Notes under the pieces: generated by a model
Databases searched by the model: none
What the model saw: only the letters and a program-made list of their open reading frames with translations
Told to the model about the DNA's origin: nothing
Shown here: positions 1 through 12,130 of the stretch, one piece after another
Layout: every line of letters begins with the position of its first letter
Numbering within the stretch: position 1 is the stretch's first letter
Assembly (NCBI RefSeq): GCF_014805625.2
Contig: NW_023998567.1
Coordinates: 1,553,934 to 1,617,933, forward strand
Length of the DNA: 64,000 bases
Reading direction: 5' to 3'
Source: Glossina fuscipes
Taxonomy: Eukaryota; Arthropoda; Insecta; Diptera; Glossinidae
Made by a program: the position numbers and the translations under genes

Positions 1-751
1 ATAATAATAATTCAATAGAAGCAAAAAAAAAAGAAAAGAAAAAGCTTTGGAGAAGTATAATTTGATAAATCGAAAGCAAAAAAATGTAAACAATTGAAAG
101 CAGTTGAGAAAAAAAAAGAGTTAACAAAAGCTCAACTAATATTGGCGGTGTCAGAAGAAAAAAAAATCGAAATTATAATTTAGAAAAGCTTCGCAATTTT
201 GTTCTTTTGTTTATAAAAAAAAAACAACGGTGAAGAACATTTGAAGGCTGGGAAGTGTGTTTTTGTGACGTCAGATAACTAGGTTTAGACAATGGTAAAC
301 TTTCGCTCAAATTAAAGGTGGAAAAGAACACTGTTGGATTCACTTGATTGATGGAAGTGGTGATTTTTATACGCATAGCCTCAAGATAAAAATTACCTAC
401 ATGTGGCTTGCCATTGATGCTGTTTGAAAATTTGTAATTTTGCCACGGGATAACCACGAATAAAATTGTGTTCTCAAGTTTCATCATCCTCTTCATCATC
501 AGATATACGCCACATGTCATCAACAGCGAACAACAGATATCAACAGCGACCACCGATTATTATTAAGTTTGAACCGAACTTTGACAAACCTCAACTATGT
601 CCAAAATGAGATATAATTAATTTTTTGAATACTATTCTGCTAGTGGTATTTTGAAGCGTATTATGGAAGTGGTATCTGGTGGTAACTCTCTTGCTGGCAA
701 TGTGATCGAAGGCATACATAACAGTACGTGAGAATAATACATTATTCGCCA
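1..751. other. A-rich stretch, no gene recognised
   Basis: The sequence begins with purine-rich, A-rich DNA. A 126-codon minus-strand frame (173-553) has no recognisable motif. On the plus strand, an open run around 640-720 reads FEYYSASGILKRIMEVV in one frame, which looks faintly protein-like, but I cannot assign it. It may be part of an old element. Confidence 0.3.
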
Positions 752-862
752 TAGTGGCTAAGCAGGCTAAATATCTCGTCTAATAACTCAACTAACGTGG
801 GTTCAAATCTCAAAGGCGGTACATTTTTAATAAAACCAGTAACCACAGACTTATTATTTATT
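752..862 (+). repeat. tRNA-derived SINE copy, 3' truncated
   Basis: This copy has an A-box-like TGGCTAAGCAGG near 757 and a B-box-like GGGTTCAAATCTC near 800. They are followed by GCGGTA and TTTTTAATAAAACC, the order seen in the fuller copies at 37.9 and 60.2 kb. The body is cut short, and the copy runs into an ATT-rich tail that abuts the tail of the LINE on the other strand. Confidence 0.6.
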
Positions 863-3365
863 ATTATTTATTTATTTATTTATACATGAAATTCAACTAA
901 GCTAAATTAACAGTCGAATTCAAATGAATCTTAATAGTAAATCTTAGACTAATTACTTTAAAAACTAGTATTCAATATATAGGAAGATAAGAAAGAACAA
1001 AGTAACTTAAAATAATAATTCATGTATAAATAAATAAGAAAGAAAACAACATGTATACAGCTAGCGCAAAAGCACACCCGCAGCAAGAACAGATCCAGGT
1101 TGCAAATGAACCCCTAAACGATCGCAAACATGCATAACCTTGGCAACCGACTACCTTAACAACACAATATTACTTAAAATAAGAAATGAGATATTAAGAA
1201 TGAAACGTTAGTTTAAGTACGACATAGGTAAATCGCCCGTATTAGGCAAAGTTGCTTTAATAGACATTAAAGAACCCGATATTAAGAATGAGTGATAGAT
1301 CTCATTTATTTCCTGCAAACAACTCTGAGCGGACTAAACAGCTCATAATTGTATTTACATTGACTAAGCCTAATAAGTATAAAATTAGAGAAGCGCTTAC
1401 AGACATTGAAGTTTATCTAACCAAGTAATGCGGGGGAGTCTATAGTACTATTTATTACTTTGATTAAGAAGGAAATGCCAAGAATAAATATACGTTTTTC
1501 AAGTGATGGCAAGGATAACAGAAGCAACCTATTTTCATATGGGGGAAGAGAAGCAATCGGGTTCCAACTCAAATTTCTAAGTACAAACAGCAAGAACTGT
1601 TTTTGAACAGATTCAATTGAAACTACACAGCACCTATAGGAAGGAGACACAACAGAGGCATACTCAAGTATTGATCTAACCAAACACATGTACAGCCTTT
1701 TCTTAATGCAGGGATCATCAAGCTCTTCAGACTACCTCTTTATAAAACCAAGCGTGGACCAAACTTTCCTCAACTAGAGTTCTTACTGCTAGTTAAAACG
1801 TAACCGTTGATCAAATAGAAAGCCTAAATCTGTGAACGAATCGACGTCCTCCAACTTGTGCGAATCAATGAAACACTGAGTTCTTGAGAAAAAAACCTTC
1901 TTATACTTATTTAGATTTAGTTTCATAAAATTCAAGAAGCATCGTGCAACCAAATTATTTAAGTCAATTTGAAACTGACGTGATTGCGATTCTATGGAAG
2001 AAAACAGTTTCACGTCATCAACATACCATAAGATCTGGCTGGATTTAATCACCGAGGCCAGGCCATTCATGTATAAGTTAAATCGATCCTAAGTGGCTGC
2101 CTCGAGGTACGCCAGACATCACGCGGACGTTATATGGTGATGAAGTTAAACAAAACCCTGAATGATCTATTATGCAGATAAGAGCTTACCCATTTCACTA
2201 AATAAGAAGGGAAACCATAGACTTGGAGTTTGAAGATCAGTAAGTTATGTTTAACCAAATCAAACGCTTTACTAAAATCAGTGTACATGACGTCAGTGGG
2301 AGAACCACTAGAAAAGGCCTTGAAAACATGACTAGTAAATTCTAATAGATTGGTGACCATAGACCAAACCTATTGAAAACCATGTTGAAATGGAGAAATA
2401 TACGATTTGATGACAAAGACTCGAACTGTTTAGGTAAGACAACCAACTTGGCAATGCCTCTGTAGTTTCAACGAGTTATCTACTTCCACTTTTGTGAATA
2501 AGAATTAGGAGACTACTCTTCCACAACCCAAAGGGAAAAGACCTAAATTCAAGGACTGGTTGAAAATCTTTGAGATAACAACACATTGCTCGAGAACCAA
2601 TGATTTAAGTACACAAGATGGAATTCCATCGGGTCCAGGCGCACAACTATACTTTAGAGAGCTCAACCCCTCTAAAACGTCTCTTCCCGAAATGGCCAAA
2701 TTGGGAATTGAAACCGAATTAGTTACCGGAAAAGGTTAGCTTGCAGTTAAATCGGAATTATAAGTCGGAAAATTTCATCGGAAGAATTCAGCAAAGAGAT
2801 TTGAGGTTGCAATATCATCCGAGGACTCAGAGCCATTGAAAGAAATATGCGAGAGATTTGTGGAGACTTTTCCCTTGAGTTAACAAACTAAAAAATGTAT
2901 TTAGGATTAGCTAACAGTGAGGACTTTATAAACTGAAGGTATTTACAATAATATTGGTGATTGAGGAAATTATATCTATGACTTGCAGCTAAATAAGCGA
3001 AATAGTCGCAAGCATTCTTTTCGAAAATTTTTTGAAAGGTTTTTTTTTTGTATTCCTGCAATACTTAATTGTCTAATTGTCAGTCTTTTCTGAAAACCTG
3101 GAACGAATTATGGAAAAGTTTCGACGAATGTAGGTCAGGGTTTAACCAAGTTTCAGTGAATGTCAAACCACACGCCAACCAGCTGGAGAAGAAGATGAGT
3201 GCTGAACAACACGATACTCATCGAACGTAGTCTTCATTTTTTCGAACTTAGCACACAAGGAGCCAAGATTTTTGTTCAAAATTGAGAAACTATTTCTCGT
3301 CTCCGTGAAGAGTTTATAGAAATCGTTGCCCCGCTTCCTAGAATTAAAAAGCGACTACAACGCAC
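862..3365 (-). mobile_element. non-LTR retrotransposon, LINE family A copy 1 (decayed)
   Basis: This minus-strand element of about 2.5 kb has its 3' end at 862-885 in a (TTTA)n-type tail on plus. It shares long, nearly identical blocks with the plus-strand copy at 33.7-36.2 kb, for example from the palm domain through the 3'UTR. Minus-strand order is endonuclease start (TETWLNPDLH, near 3150), an internal deletion, a linker (LLANPKY near 2920), then reverse transcriptase. The short-repeat tail instead of poly(A), and motif style such as DFSKAFD, suggest a CR1/Jockey-superfamily element; the exact clade is not certain. Confidence 0.85.
1417..3330 (-). pseudogene. reverse transcriptase/endonuclease ORF2 of LINE family A copy 1, broken
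   Basis: The frame is split into pieces. An endonuclease N-terminal part (TETWLNPD, about 3120-3280) is followed by RT fingers with APGPDGIPSCVLK (2505-2699), the palm with YTDFSKAFDLVKHNLL (2130-2360), the catalytic YVDD at 2014-2025 within 1789-2070, and the thumb and C-terminal part with SIESVQKQF (1417-1689). The endonuclease C-terminal half is deleted here but present in copy 2. A stop after FITI and an altered GPI-stop before MNGL are shared with copy 2. It makes no functional enzyme. Confidence 0.8.
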
Positions 3366-4250
3366 GCGCAGATTTACTTCTATGACTAATTTGATTATTA
3401 CAATAGTAATAATAATATATTATCTTTTCTTAAAAAGTTAAGATAAGGCATTATCAGTAAAACAACCGCCAAAGAATTCGCAATTCTACAGCATAACTGG
3501 AAGATACGAAGCCGTCGTTCTAATTGCAAGTTACGTTGCAATGCGTAGCTTACAACAGAAATCTAAGGGTTTTGAAATGCTTTGGGAAATAAAACAAAAG
3601 CAGATGGAAGAAGTCGTGGAATAGAAAATATGCGTTGTATATAGTCAAAGAAGTAAAAAAGTAATCTTAACATATTCGGGATGAATATCATTTTATCCAA
3701 TTGCAAAACATTAAATGGATAGGAAACTCGCGGCAACATATGAGTGTACAAAGTCTAAGCACTTTAGTCCAGTCTGTTGGCTACTTACTCATTATGAAAG
3801 GTGGCATACCTTCGTTTGCAATCTTGACGTTGAGTCCGTCACAATTAGCCCAAAATTTTGAGGTACAAAATTTTTATTAGGACGCCACATATTTTCCACA
3901 CTCACATTTGTTTTATTTCACGAAACTGCTCTAGTTATATGGTTTTCACGGCCTACAAACCTCTCATGTTTTTCCATTAAACGTTTAACAGCACGAAAAT
4001 ATATGATATCATTAGCTGTATGCTTGAATATTTTGGTGAATAAAGTGAATTTGCTCCTTCGACGAGGAAATAAATGAACCTTCAGTAAATAAAAAAAAAC
4101 TTGATACCTTTTTTGTTCTTTCTCGGTTAATGATGGCATAGAAAACGAATAACATTACAACATTAAGAACACATTTGAGCTTTAAAAATGAAAGAAAAAA
4201 ACTTAAGAAGATAGGTGTTCAAATGACAAAAGTTAAGCTTGTTTATATTT
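3366..4250. other. no gene recognised
   Basis: Two minus-strand frames (3563-3751 and 3918-4139) show no known motif. The second starts MPSLTEKEQKRYQ and is hydrophilic, but it cannot be assigned. No RNA gene or mobile-element terminus was seen. Confidence 0.35.
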
Positions 4251-5060
4251 GCTTGCGGAGATTTCTTAGCAGATCAAGCAATGTTCCAGTGGAACTTGGA
4301 CGAATTTCAATCATGGAATCCGCTAAGGCATAAAAGCATATGACAGTATTACGATGCCACACTGAAGAAGGAAACAAAATTACAGTGAAGTACCATAATG
4401 AGCACAAACTTATATATGCAAGAAAAAAATCAATTTTGCAATGGACAACGGTAACTTACGTCGTAACTTATTTTTGCTTACGCTCTTGCATATTATAGAT
4501 CGAGGTTATTTGCTAATTTAGGTGATAGTAGATTGTGTTAAACTATATTATAAGAATTAGAGTAAAACTTTCTATTACTAGAAACATGCAATGTTTGCAT
4601 AAGTTAAAGTAACAAGAATAAAGTAAAATAAAACAGAGCAAAGCAATAGTGCTACAGAAACATAAATTATAGTAGTAGAAATTATAGTTGTAGACAAGAA
4701 TTATATAGAAAAATAAAAATCATAATTAGAATATATGAATGCGTATGGATATATTATTTACTTAGCCATGACTGCCAAAAAACCAATGGAATTTCTTCAG
4801 TCTTCTACTGAAACCAGCAAATCTCTGTTTTCTAATCCTACGCAAACAACTCCACAATTCACGAACCACCATTGGACAAAAAGGGTATATTCATTTTGTC
4901 CAAACGTTTGCAACGCACAAAAGAACATTTCAGAAAGTATATATAAAGAACATATTCTTGATGAGTACCGAAGGTGGATATCATAAAAGCTAAGGTATTA
5001 GGTTCAATTTTGGGAAAGGATCTCGAAGTTATTGCAAACAAGTTGCTGTTAAGAATCGAT
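4251..5060 (+). repeat. dispersed repeat, DINE-like (pair of 53.7 kb)
   Basis: This stretch aligns by eye with 53672-54470. Shared blocks include CTTAGCAG-TCAAG near 4270, ATAGTAGTAGAAATTATAGTT near 4673, AGAAAAATAAAAATCA near 4708, CTCCACAATTCACGAAC near 4850 and CATTTTGTCCAAACGTTTGC near 4893. The last block, and the TATTCTTGAT string after it, also occur in the 42 and 44.6 kb repeats. They resemble the core of DINE-1/INE-1 non-autonomous Helitrons of flies. The open frame at 4735-4986 lies within the repeat and is not a gene. Confidence 0.6.
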
Positions 5061-5944
5061 TACGTCAATCAAAGGAAACTGGGAATAGCTCTATTTTCAA
5101 AAGCGATTAAGTGGGCTTACCATTCATAAAATGCAGCCTTAAGCAATTTTATACACGCAAGTCTTTTTTTATACGGTAGATGCATTTCTTAGAAATTCGT
5201 GCAAGAAATACCGTGTTAAAAATACATGCGACGTATGATAAATTTGATGTATGAAAATACAACATATATATAAGCCGTGCAAAAAAAATAATAAGGAAAT
5301 CGATATTACATACTTATAAAACAAAAACCATTCATTTTCATATACATGCATTTAACCATATCAAACTTAGTGCACAGTGAAGATTCAGTTCATAAATATA
5401 CGAAAAGTTAAATTGGAATTAGGAATAAAAATCAATTTCCCATCTATTCATAGAAGATATGTCGGGTACGGCTACCACAACTAAGGGGTTTGATTTAAAT
5501 GAAGAATTTCGTTCATTATTAACGGCTAAGTAGCAATAGAGCAAGTCACTAACATACGGCATAAATCTCTCAATTATACTTGTTGCTCTATACATAAATT
5601 TCTGTCAGACTTTGTCAGAATTAGAGGTATAAATTATTTTAATTTGTGCTAAAACAAAAAAATTTTCTAAAAAAGTATATTTGTGAACAGTGTTATTTCA
5701 AAATTGTAAAAATGAGTTGAGAATATTTTGATTTAAAATAACGGTGGTCGATATACAAGATTGAGCTCGAATCAAACTTATTTACTTGTTGTTGATTTTG
5801 TATTGATTTGTTGATCGTATATATATCGTATTTGATTTTTACATTCACTACAAAAAAATATATGCTACTTTTCTTTATAAGCAAGGACCACTCTTAATGT
5901 AGGTCGAAGTTAATAAGTGTGTTTTTATGTATATATATTTGGTT
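5061..5944. other. no gene recognised
   Basis: AT-rich sequence with two short minus-strand frames (5169-5351 and 5693-5884) rich in F, Y and I, typical of random AT-rich DNA. No repeat partner was noticed within the window. Confidence 0.4.
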
Positions 5945-7900
5945 TTATTTAGAACAATGAACAATCTAATAGGGCTGGCAGTCTCCTACAATCCAATCGA
6001 TTAACGTTACTGTAGGATACAAGACTTCGGACCGCTTTTAACTATTTCAATAAACAGAAATCTTAAGGGATTACCATAGCTTAAAACTTTAAATATCAAC
6101 ATAGAAAGTAGAAAATTACAAGTAATAAAAAAGAAGAGAGGAGCATGAGAGGCATTTACAGTAGATTTTACATTATAAGAGAGATTATTCCATATCTTGG
6201 CAGCGTTAACAAAGAACAGCCTTGAAGGCGTGGAATAGACATGTTCTCGCAAAATAAGATTCATAGTTCTTTTAGATCTAGCAAACATCAACTTGTCGTA
6301 GAGACTTGACGCGGCGCGTACAAGTAATCTTGCGAATAAAAACAAGAATTCGTGCCTCTAGGTATGAATTCAAATCTAATTCGAGAATTGTCAATGACAA
6401 TTGAAATATATGCTTCCTCTTGTTAAGCACGCATCTAGTATACCCACTTATGGCGGTGATTTGTTTTTGGGACTGTAATCGTCCGTATACGTTAGCGCTT
6501 TAATATATGAGAAGCACTATGAAGCATTTAATGAGATTCGGCTTAGTTTCACTAGTTGTATACTCTATTTTCTAATTGACGTGATCAAGAATTAAGCTTG
6601 AACCCAAGATTGGAAACAAGACTGACAATTTCAACCTCAGTACTAGTCATTACTAGTCTAAGTAGACAAGCAAGATCCAGTGCATTGAGTGATATAGCAA
6701 CACTTTTTGTTTAACATAAACGTTGATTGTTTCCATTGACTCAAGGGATAATATTGCATACATTACGATTTAATTATTTGACAAAGTCCTCAACAAGATC
6801 TAACGGCGCTGTAAAATATTTTTGTGCGTCACCAGCATATACGATATGTCACGATTAAAGGAATTAAGGCAAAGAATGCATGTGGTATTATGTTTTAAAA
6901 AATATTCATTTAGATCATCGAAACCAATTTCACAGGCGTGAGAACCCCAATTTGTTGCAGACGTTTCCACAATCCATTAGATAGAATAACATTACGCAAT
7001 TTTTTAGCATAATGGGTATGTTATTGTGATGTTTACAAAAAACTGATCAACTTGTAATGCCCGGACAATCCTTTTAGATTTCGTAGGCTTTACCGCGATC
7101 TATATACAATCAATTGCAAACCACGTTTTTTGGAGCTAATTTTGCACCTCCTTATTGGAACATAATCTTTGTACAATTTTGAAATATTCAAGGTAAGAAA
7201 AGAGACCTAGGTCGCTGAATTTGCGTAAATATTTCCTACCTTCCCAACATAGATTAGAGGCACTGGGAATCCGATTTAAGTTGAACAAATTTGAAACCCC
7301 ATAGGTAAAACACTGTTCATAGTTATTGCCCGATATTTGAATATTATGCAATAGATATAATATGTAAATTTTATACTAAATATTATGCTATAAACTATAC
7401 CTCGTGACCAGAAGAAGGTCCTAAAGGATACTGATCACTGTGTAAAGCTGCAGAAATATGAGAAACGCAAAAAACGTCTAACGGAAATGCATTACAGTTT
7501 CGATCAAAGAAAGTAGGGCGAATAAATATGTTTTGATAATAAGTGGAAAATTCTTATACGTAGTTTGTGAAAGAAATCGACTATGCTGTAGTTTTTATTC
7601 GGATTGTACATACAAACAATAAGGCATTTTTAATTATTGGCAGCAACAATATAACAATATTCGTGTTAAATACAACATTGACTTTTAAATCGTCCTTGAC
7701 GTAAAGACTAATACCACCACATCGCGAATCCAAGATTGTCTTGATATTAACGTCAATAAAACATTTACAAGAATTATTCGTTTTTTGCTCAATAAAGACT
7801 GTACAGTCGCACTTTAATTTTGGAGCATTTCTTATTTCATATTCTACACTCTTGCTATGAATGAAAGAATTTTCATCCGCAGGTGCTACATTTTTTTTGC
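5945..7900 (-). mobile_element. second non-LTR retrotransposon (decayed), minus strand
   Basis: Reading the minus strand 5' to 3': an endonuclease fragment with DSRCGGISLYVKDDLKVN near 7640-7740, a linker-like stretch, the RT catalytic block YAGDAQ at 6839-6822 (normally xADD, so the first Asp is now Gly), the following LVSNLGFKLNS block near 6600, and a C-terminal piece at 6007-6345 with RLFFVNAAKIWNNLS, the usual end of CR1/Jockey-superfamily RTs. Many stops and frameshifts separate these. All pieces run in element order and the same direction, so one old insertion of about 2 kb is the simplest reading. Confidence 0.7.
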
Positions 7901-9389
7901 GTTGTTGTGATTTTTTTGTGTGTAAGCCGAATTGCGATGCGTACTGTAGGTAGCGTGCAGTAAGCTCTTATACGGCCAAATTTTTCACTGAGGTAGACTC
8001 TATTCCGATTTTACGGTGCAGTGCAGTAGATATCATAAGTTATAAATCGAGTGTTTTGTTGAATTTGTTTTAACCAAATTTTATTTTCTTCCGGAGAAGT
8101 GCTTGTACGATTTTTTTTAACTTATTTGCAGTTCTCAATCAGCATGTGCAATAATGTTTATTATTGATGACGGGATACTTAGCTCCTTTCTGATAGTTCA
8201 CTTCTGTGTATGACTGCACCTTACATTCCTCGATAGAACATCCACGAAGAGATATCACGTCTCTTCTGCCATATAAGCTTCGCTAAACTGTTAACGCCAT
8301 CGCTCAATTCCTTTTCACGTATACTCAGCGGCGGGACTAATCGTTAAATCTTCACACTACCTACATTAAAACAGTCATTTTCATTCTCGCCGCAGCACAA
8401 CAGAGAAAACCAAATGCTGTTCTTCGTATTTGACGCTCTTCATTTGATGCGGGGCTACGCTTTCTTTTAACTTCCATATATCTGTCAATAGCGGTTCAGA
8501 CTTTGACTATTATTTTAGACATAACTCCGTAAAGTGCTTTTGTCGACTGGTTTATGTGTTTAATAAATTTTACTTTATATGTTTGTATTAACATTTTTGA
8601 TGTCAATTGGCTTTCTTTTGCTAGAAAAACAGTATGCTTCAAGTTTATATTGATTGTACGCATTGCTTATGCTTCCAATGAATGAGTGCCTATAGTCTCT
8701 TTGCAAAGAACACATTGTGTTCAGAAATATATTTTAAGTATAAACATATGTGTATTTAGATTGTACATATGTACATTCTTGTATGGGAAGTCCCTATCGT
8801 GACCAACAGTGTGCGTAAAAACTCTTATTTTACATTATATAATAATTTGGAGATATTTAGAGTACAGAGTTCAGAATTATTCAGACTAAAGAATTCACAA
8901 TATAAAGAGCGTTCCTTTAATTTCGAACAGAAAACAAACCTTAAGCCCGCCCTTATCTTAGGTATTTTGCAAAACACGTCTTCACTTCGCAAACGTAGAC
9001 CTTATAAAAATAAAACATTTTATAATTTTGTTGTGAGTGCCATATTATTTAATATTTAAATTTATGACTGGCAGCAAGCTCACTAATACGGACAGTATTC
9101 GAAATTTTGGTTAACAAAGTGTGCAATTACCCCATATTTATCAAACACAAAATCCATTTGCTCACTTTTAATACGATTTTTAACAGTTTTTTTTAAGAGT
9201 TAATCCTAAAAAATAAAAACGGCAAAAATAAGAAGTTGCCATAAATAAACAAGAAAAGGAGTTAACACAATTTAAAGTGGCTAAATATGGGTAAAAATCA
9301 CTTCAAAAAAAACAGACAATGTTCTGTGTGCCAAGATAAACTTAATTTCAAAAAGAAACAAATTGCCGTGGAAACACAGGATTCCAAAA
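7901..9389. other. no gene recognised
   Basis: A 96-codon plus-strand frame (8769-9059) has no motif. Around 9287-9395 a short plus-strand frame contains a CSVCQDK string. A single CxxC is too little to call a zinc finger. Nothing else was seen. Confidence 0.35.
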
Positions 9390-9552
9390 ATTAATTAATT
9401 AATTCTTTAGGCAGAGAAGTAAATTCCACGACGAAGCTCTTAAAGCACAAGCTTCCTAAGGCTATCGGCTTTATTGAAAACTCTAAAGCACTTGAGATTT
9501 GAACGCAATATTATTGAGTTCTCAGTCGAGACCATTTGTCTAAAGAGGAAAA
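9390..9552 (-). repeat. tRNA-derived SINE copy
   Basis: The minus strand carries GTCTCGACTGAGAACTCAAT, then a B-box-like GCGTTCAAATCTC, AAGTGCTTTAGAG, TTCAATAAAGCCGATAGCC, GTGCTTTAAGA and an AATTAATT tail. The order and spacing match the copies at 37.9 kb and 60.2 kb. It lies just downstream of the 3' end of the LINE at 9.6-12.1 kb, in the same orientation. Confidence 0.7.
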
Positions 9553-9574
9553 AAATTCAACCACGGCAAAGCAA

Positions 9575-12130
9575 ACAAATATTTATTTATGTAATTTATT
9601 TAATGAAACTTATGTAACCTCGAAGCCAATAAGCCCTATTATGACAGATTACAACGTAGGTGCAATAATAAAGTACCATTATATAAAATGTGCTTAACCA
9701 ATCTAAAGGAGAATAAAAGAAAATTGAAGGTAAAGACAATCAAAAAAATAAAAGAAAAAGGAGACGGGAGAAGAAGGTAACTAAAGTAGTATGAAAAGGA
9801 AATAACACACGTTACAACCACAACAACATTCCAGTACAAAGTAACTTGCTAATCTCATTATTAGCGGCGAAGGTTAAAAATATACGTTTATAGGTGACAT
9901 AACAGCATCTAAATTCTCGCTACTTCCGAGGCAGGATAATATAATGTAGACGTTAAGGAGAAGTCAAACTTTAATAAAATTGGCGAAAGAACAACTTAGA
10001 ACATAATCTTAGATATCCTCATACTGCTTCAAGGAAAATACATATCTACATAATAGTCTTAATTTCCTCAGCTCTGAAGGTTTCGTGGAACTATAAACTT
10101 CTATAGCATAAACTATATGTGGCATAATCACCGCTCTAATTTTGACTTGTATGGATATATGGACATTCAAAGAATAAAACTTGCTAAGTAGGAAATTGGT
10201 GCCAGAGCACCGGGAGTCAGCATCAAAGCATAACTTATTATCGATAATCACCGCCAAGTATTTCAAGCCATTTGCCATTTCAACATTGACACCACCTGCC
10301 CTTAAGTCAAAATGCAGATGTACATTTGCGGGTCGGCATATCGCAAATGGTTTAGCTCAATTCACCTCATTTCCCGTCGCTCAACGAGAAAACCAGTCCA
10401 AACGGTAGTCAATCTTAACTTGATATCCCTCCAAATTATCAATATTTCACGCAAATAAAATTTGCAAATCATCAGCAAATGCGTAGTCCTTACACAAAGC
10501 TAGAAGAAATCATTCATACACCCGGTGAAGTACAGAGGGCCAAGATCAATCCCTGAGGCGCACTATTGCGCACCTTCAACGGGTCAGACATAATAGCACC
10601 CACTGATGCAAATTGTAAACGATCCGAGAGATAGAATTGTACCAGAGCAGCAGCTGAATTCGAAAAGTCCCTCACGAGTTTATAAATCAAAAGTACACGT
10701 GACACCCTATCGAGGGGTTTACTTAGATCCATTGATAACAAAACCGAGGTATGCTTATCAATTACCGTACGTCGCATTGAATCCGTAATAGTGCAGAGTA
10801 AAAATTGTCAAGATGTCAAATAATTTTTTCCTTAATTATATGTTCAAAAACCTTCGAGAAAATAGGCAAGATTCAAATCCGTTCGAGGGATAATAATATA
10901 TAATATATAAACATCAATCCATGGAGAAATTAATTTCAAAAACTTAAAAGAGAAACCACACACACCTGACACATTAGATGTAATTTTATCAAATGCCGCT
11001 AAAAGTTTTCCCATGTTTGTACCACAAAGGAGAACAGCTTGTAATAGTCACTTAAGCCTGGCCAATATTTAGCAGTGTTTAATTGAATGATGATCAATAT
11101 CATTCACCTCAGCGGCACCCACACTTATATCTTCAGTATCGTTGAACCTAAGTTGGTGTAATTTACGCCACAGCTGTTTATTGTTTGAACCTCTCTCTGA
11201 AAGTCAGCACGTACGCATTTCTTGTGTATTTTATAATAATATATTTTGTGTGTTTATAATATTCCTTTTTGCTCAATAGATCCTCCAATTATCATCATTC
11301 TTGTCATCTAGATACGCCTTGTAAGCTAGATTCCGTAGAGAAAGGTAACATTTCACTACAATTAAACCAAGACTAACAATTGACAGCAGCCTCGCGTCTG
11401 ACTTTGGGTATAATCCCATGAATTAGATCCAAGGGACCATTCAAAATATTGATCTAATGATCCACATCCGAAGTATTGTATATACTATTAAAGTCACATG
11501 CGGCAGTCCTGGATCTCAGTGCAGTAGTATGCGTTACGTTATAATCGTAACTTTCCGAAGATTTGCTCACTGTATGGAAGCAAGTATTAAGAGCCACATA
11601 GATAAAGGCATGGTGTGAGATACCTGCCACCTGGAATTGCCCAGAAGCTGATAGCTCCATATTGCCTATTAAGAAATAGTCATATAGGGAGGTAGAGCCG
11701 CATGTTAAATTATAATGGGTATGAAGAGGGATTGTGAACAACCGACATATTTGGCCGCTGACAGAAGTTAAACGTGAAGGATGACTTCGTACGATTATAT
11801 CAATTCCAATTGAAATCACCCATAGCGTACTTGATTAAAACGTCAACGACCACGCAGGGAGCAGACATCGCCATGCGGCAAATAAACAATGCCAATTAGT
11901 AGTTTACCTCCAGACGACTCTAGTTCGACAAATAGGCTCCGCATTCGCAACAGAAAACCTAAGTGCATTCGAAGTATATTACGCTACACACCCACCCTTC
12001 GTCGCGTACCTGTCGTTGCGGCACAAACCATATTCCGGGATTTTCACCGAATTTAACGAAACATATTCCGTGTTGGTCTCCCAACCGCTTTCACAAATTA
12101 GATTCCCAATTATAATTTAAACGTTAACAA
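9575..12130 (-). mobile_element. third non-LTR retrotransposon with endonuclease and RT (decayed)
   Basis: This is a minus-strand element of about 2.5 kb. Its 3' end is probably the AATAAAT-rich stretch near 9575-9600. Element order is kept: endonuclease N-terminus near 12100-11900, endonuclease C-terminus 11819-11454, RT palm 10777-10514, FADD at 10479-10468, thumb 10278-10009. It is more complete than the other LINEs here but carries stops and frameshifts between and within domains. Motif style fits the Jockey/CR1 superfamily; the exact clade is undetermined. A hydrophobic frame at 9639-9839 is in the 3' region and is not a gene. Confidence 0.75.
10009..12110 (-). pseudogene. ORF2 (endonuclease-reverse transcriptase) of the third LINE, broken
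   Basis: The endonuclease part shows RNDRYATKGGCVA (about 11970) and LFVELESSGGKLLIG (about 11920). It ends with CGSTSLYDYFLIGN and GQFQVAGISHHAFIYV in 11454-11819, the conserved Asp/His end of AP-endonuclease-like domains. The RT palm has SMDLSKPLDRV and SAPQGLIL (10514-10777), then an intact FADDLQILFA with its catalytic Asp pair at 10468-10479. The thumb and C-terminal part at 10009-10278 contains YLAVIIDNKLCF and ELRKLRLLCRYVFSL. Stops interrupt it, for example directly after ILFA. Confidence 0.75.

Noticed and set aside
173..553. 126-codon minus-strand open frame near the start of the window
   Set aside because: No motif, rich in F, S and N, no splice or promoter context; consistent with chance in purine-rich sequence.
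4735..4986. 83-codon plus-strand frame and its overlapping minus-strand frame
   Set aside because: Both lie inside a dispersed repeat that recurs at 53.7 kb, where the frames are not kept.
9639..9839. 66-codon hydrophobic minus frame that looks like a membrane protein
   Set aside because: It lies in the 3' end of a LINE and is made of AT-rich sequence; hydrophobicity follows from T-rich codons.
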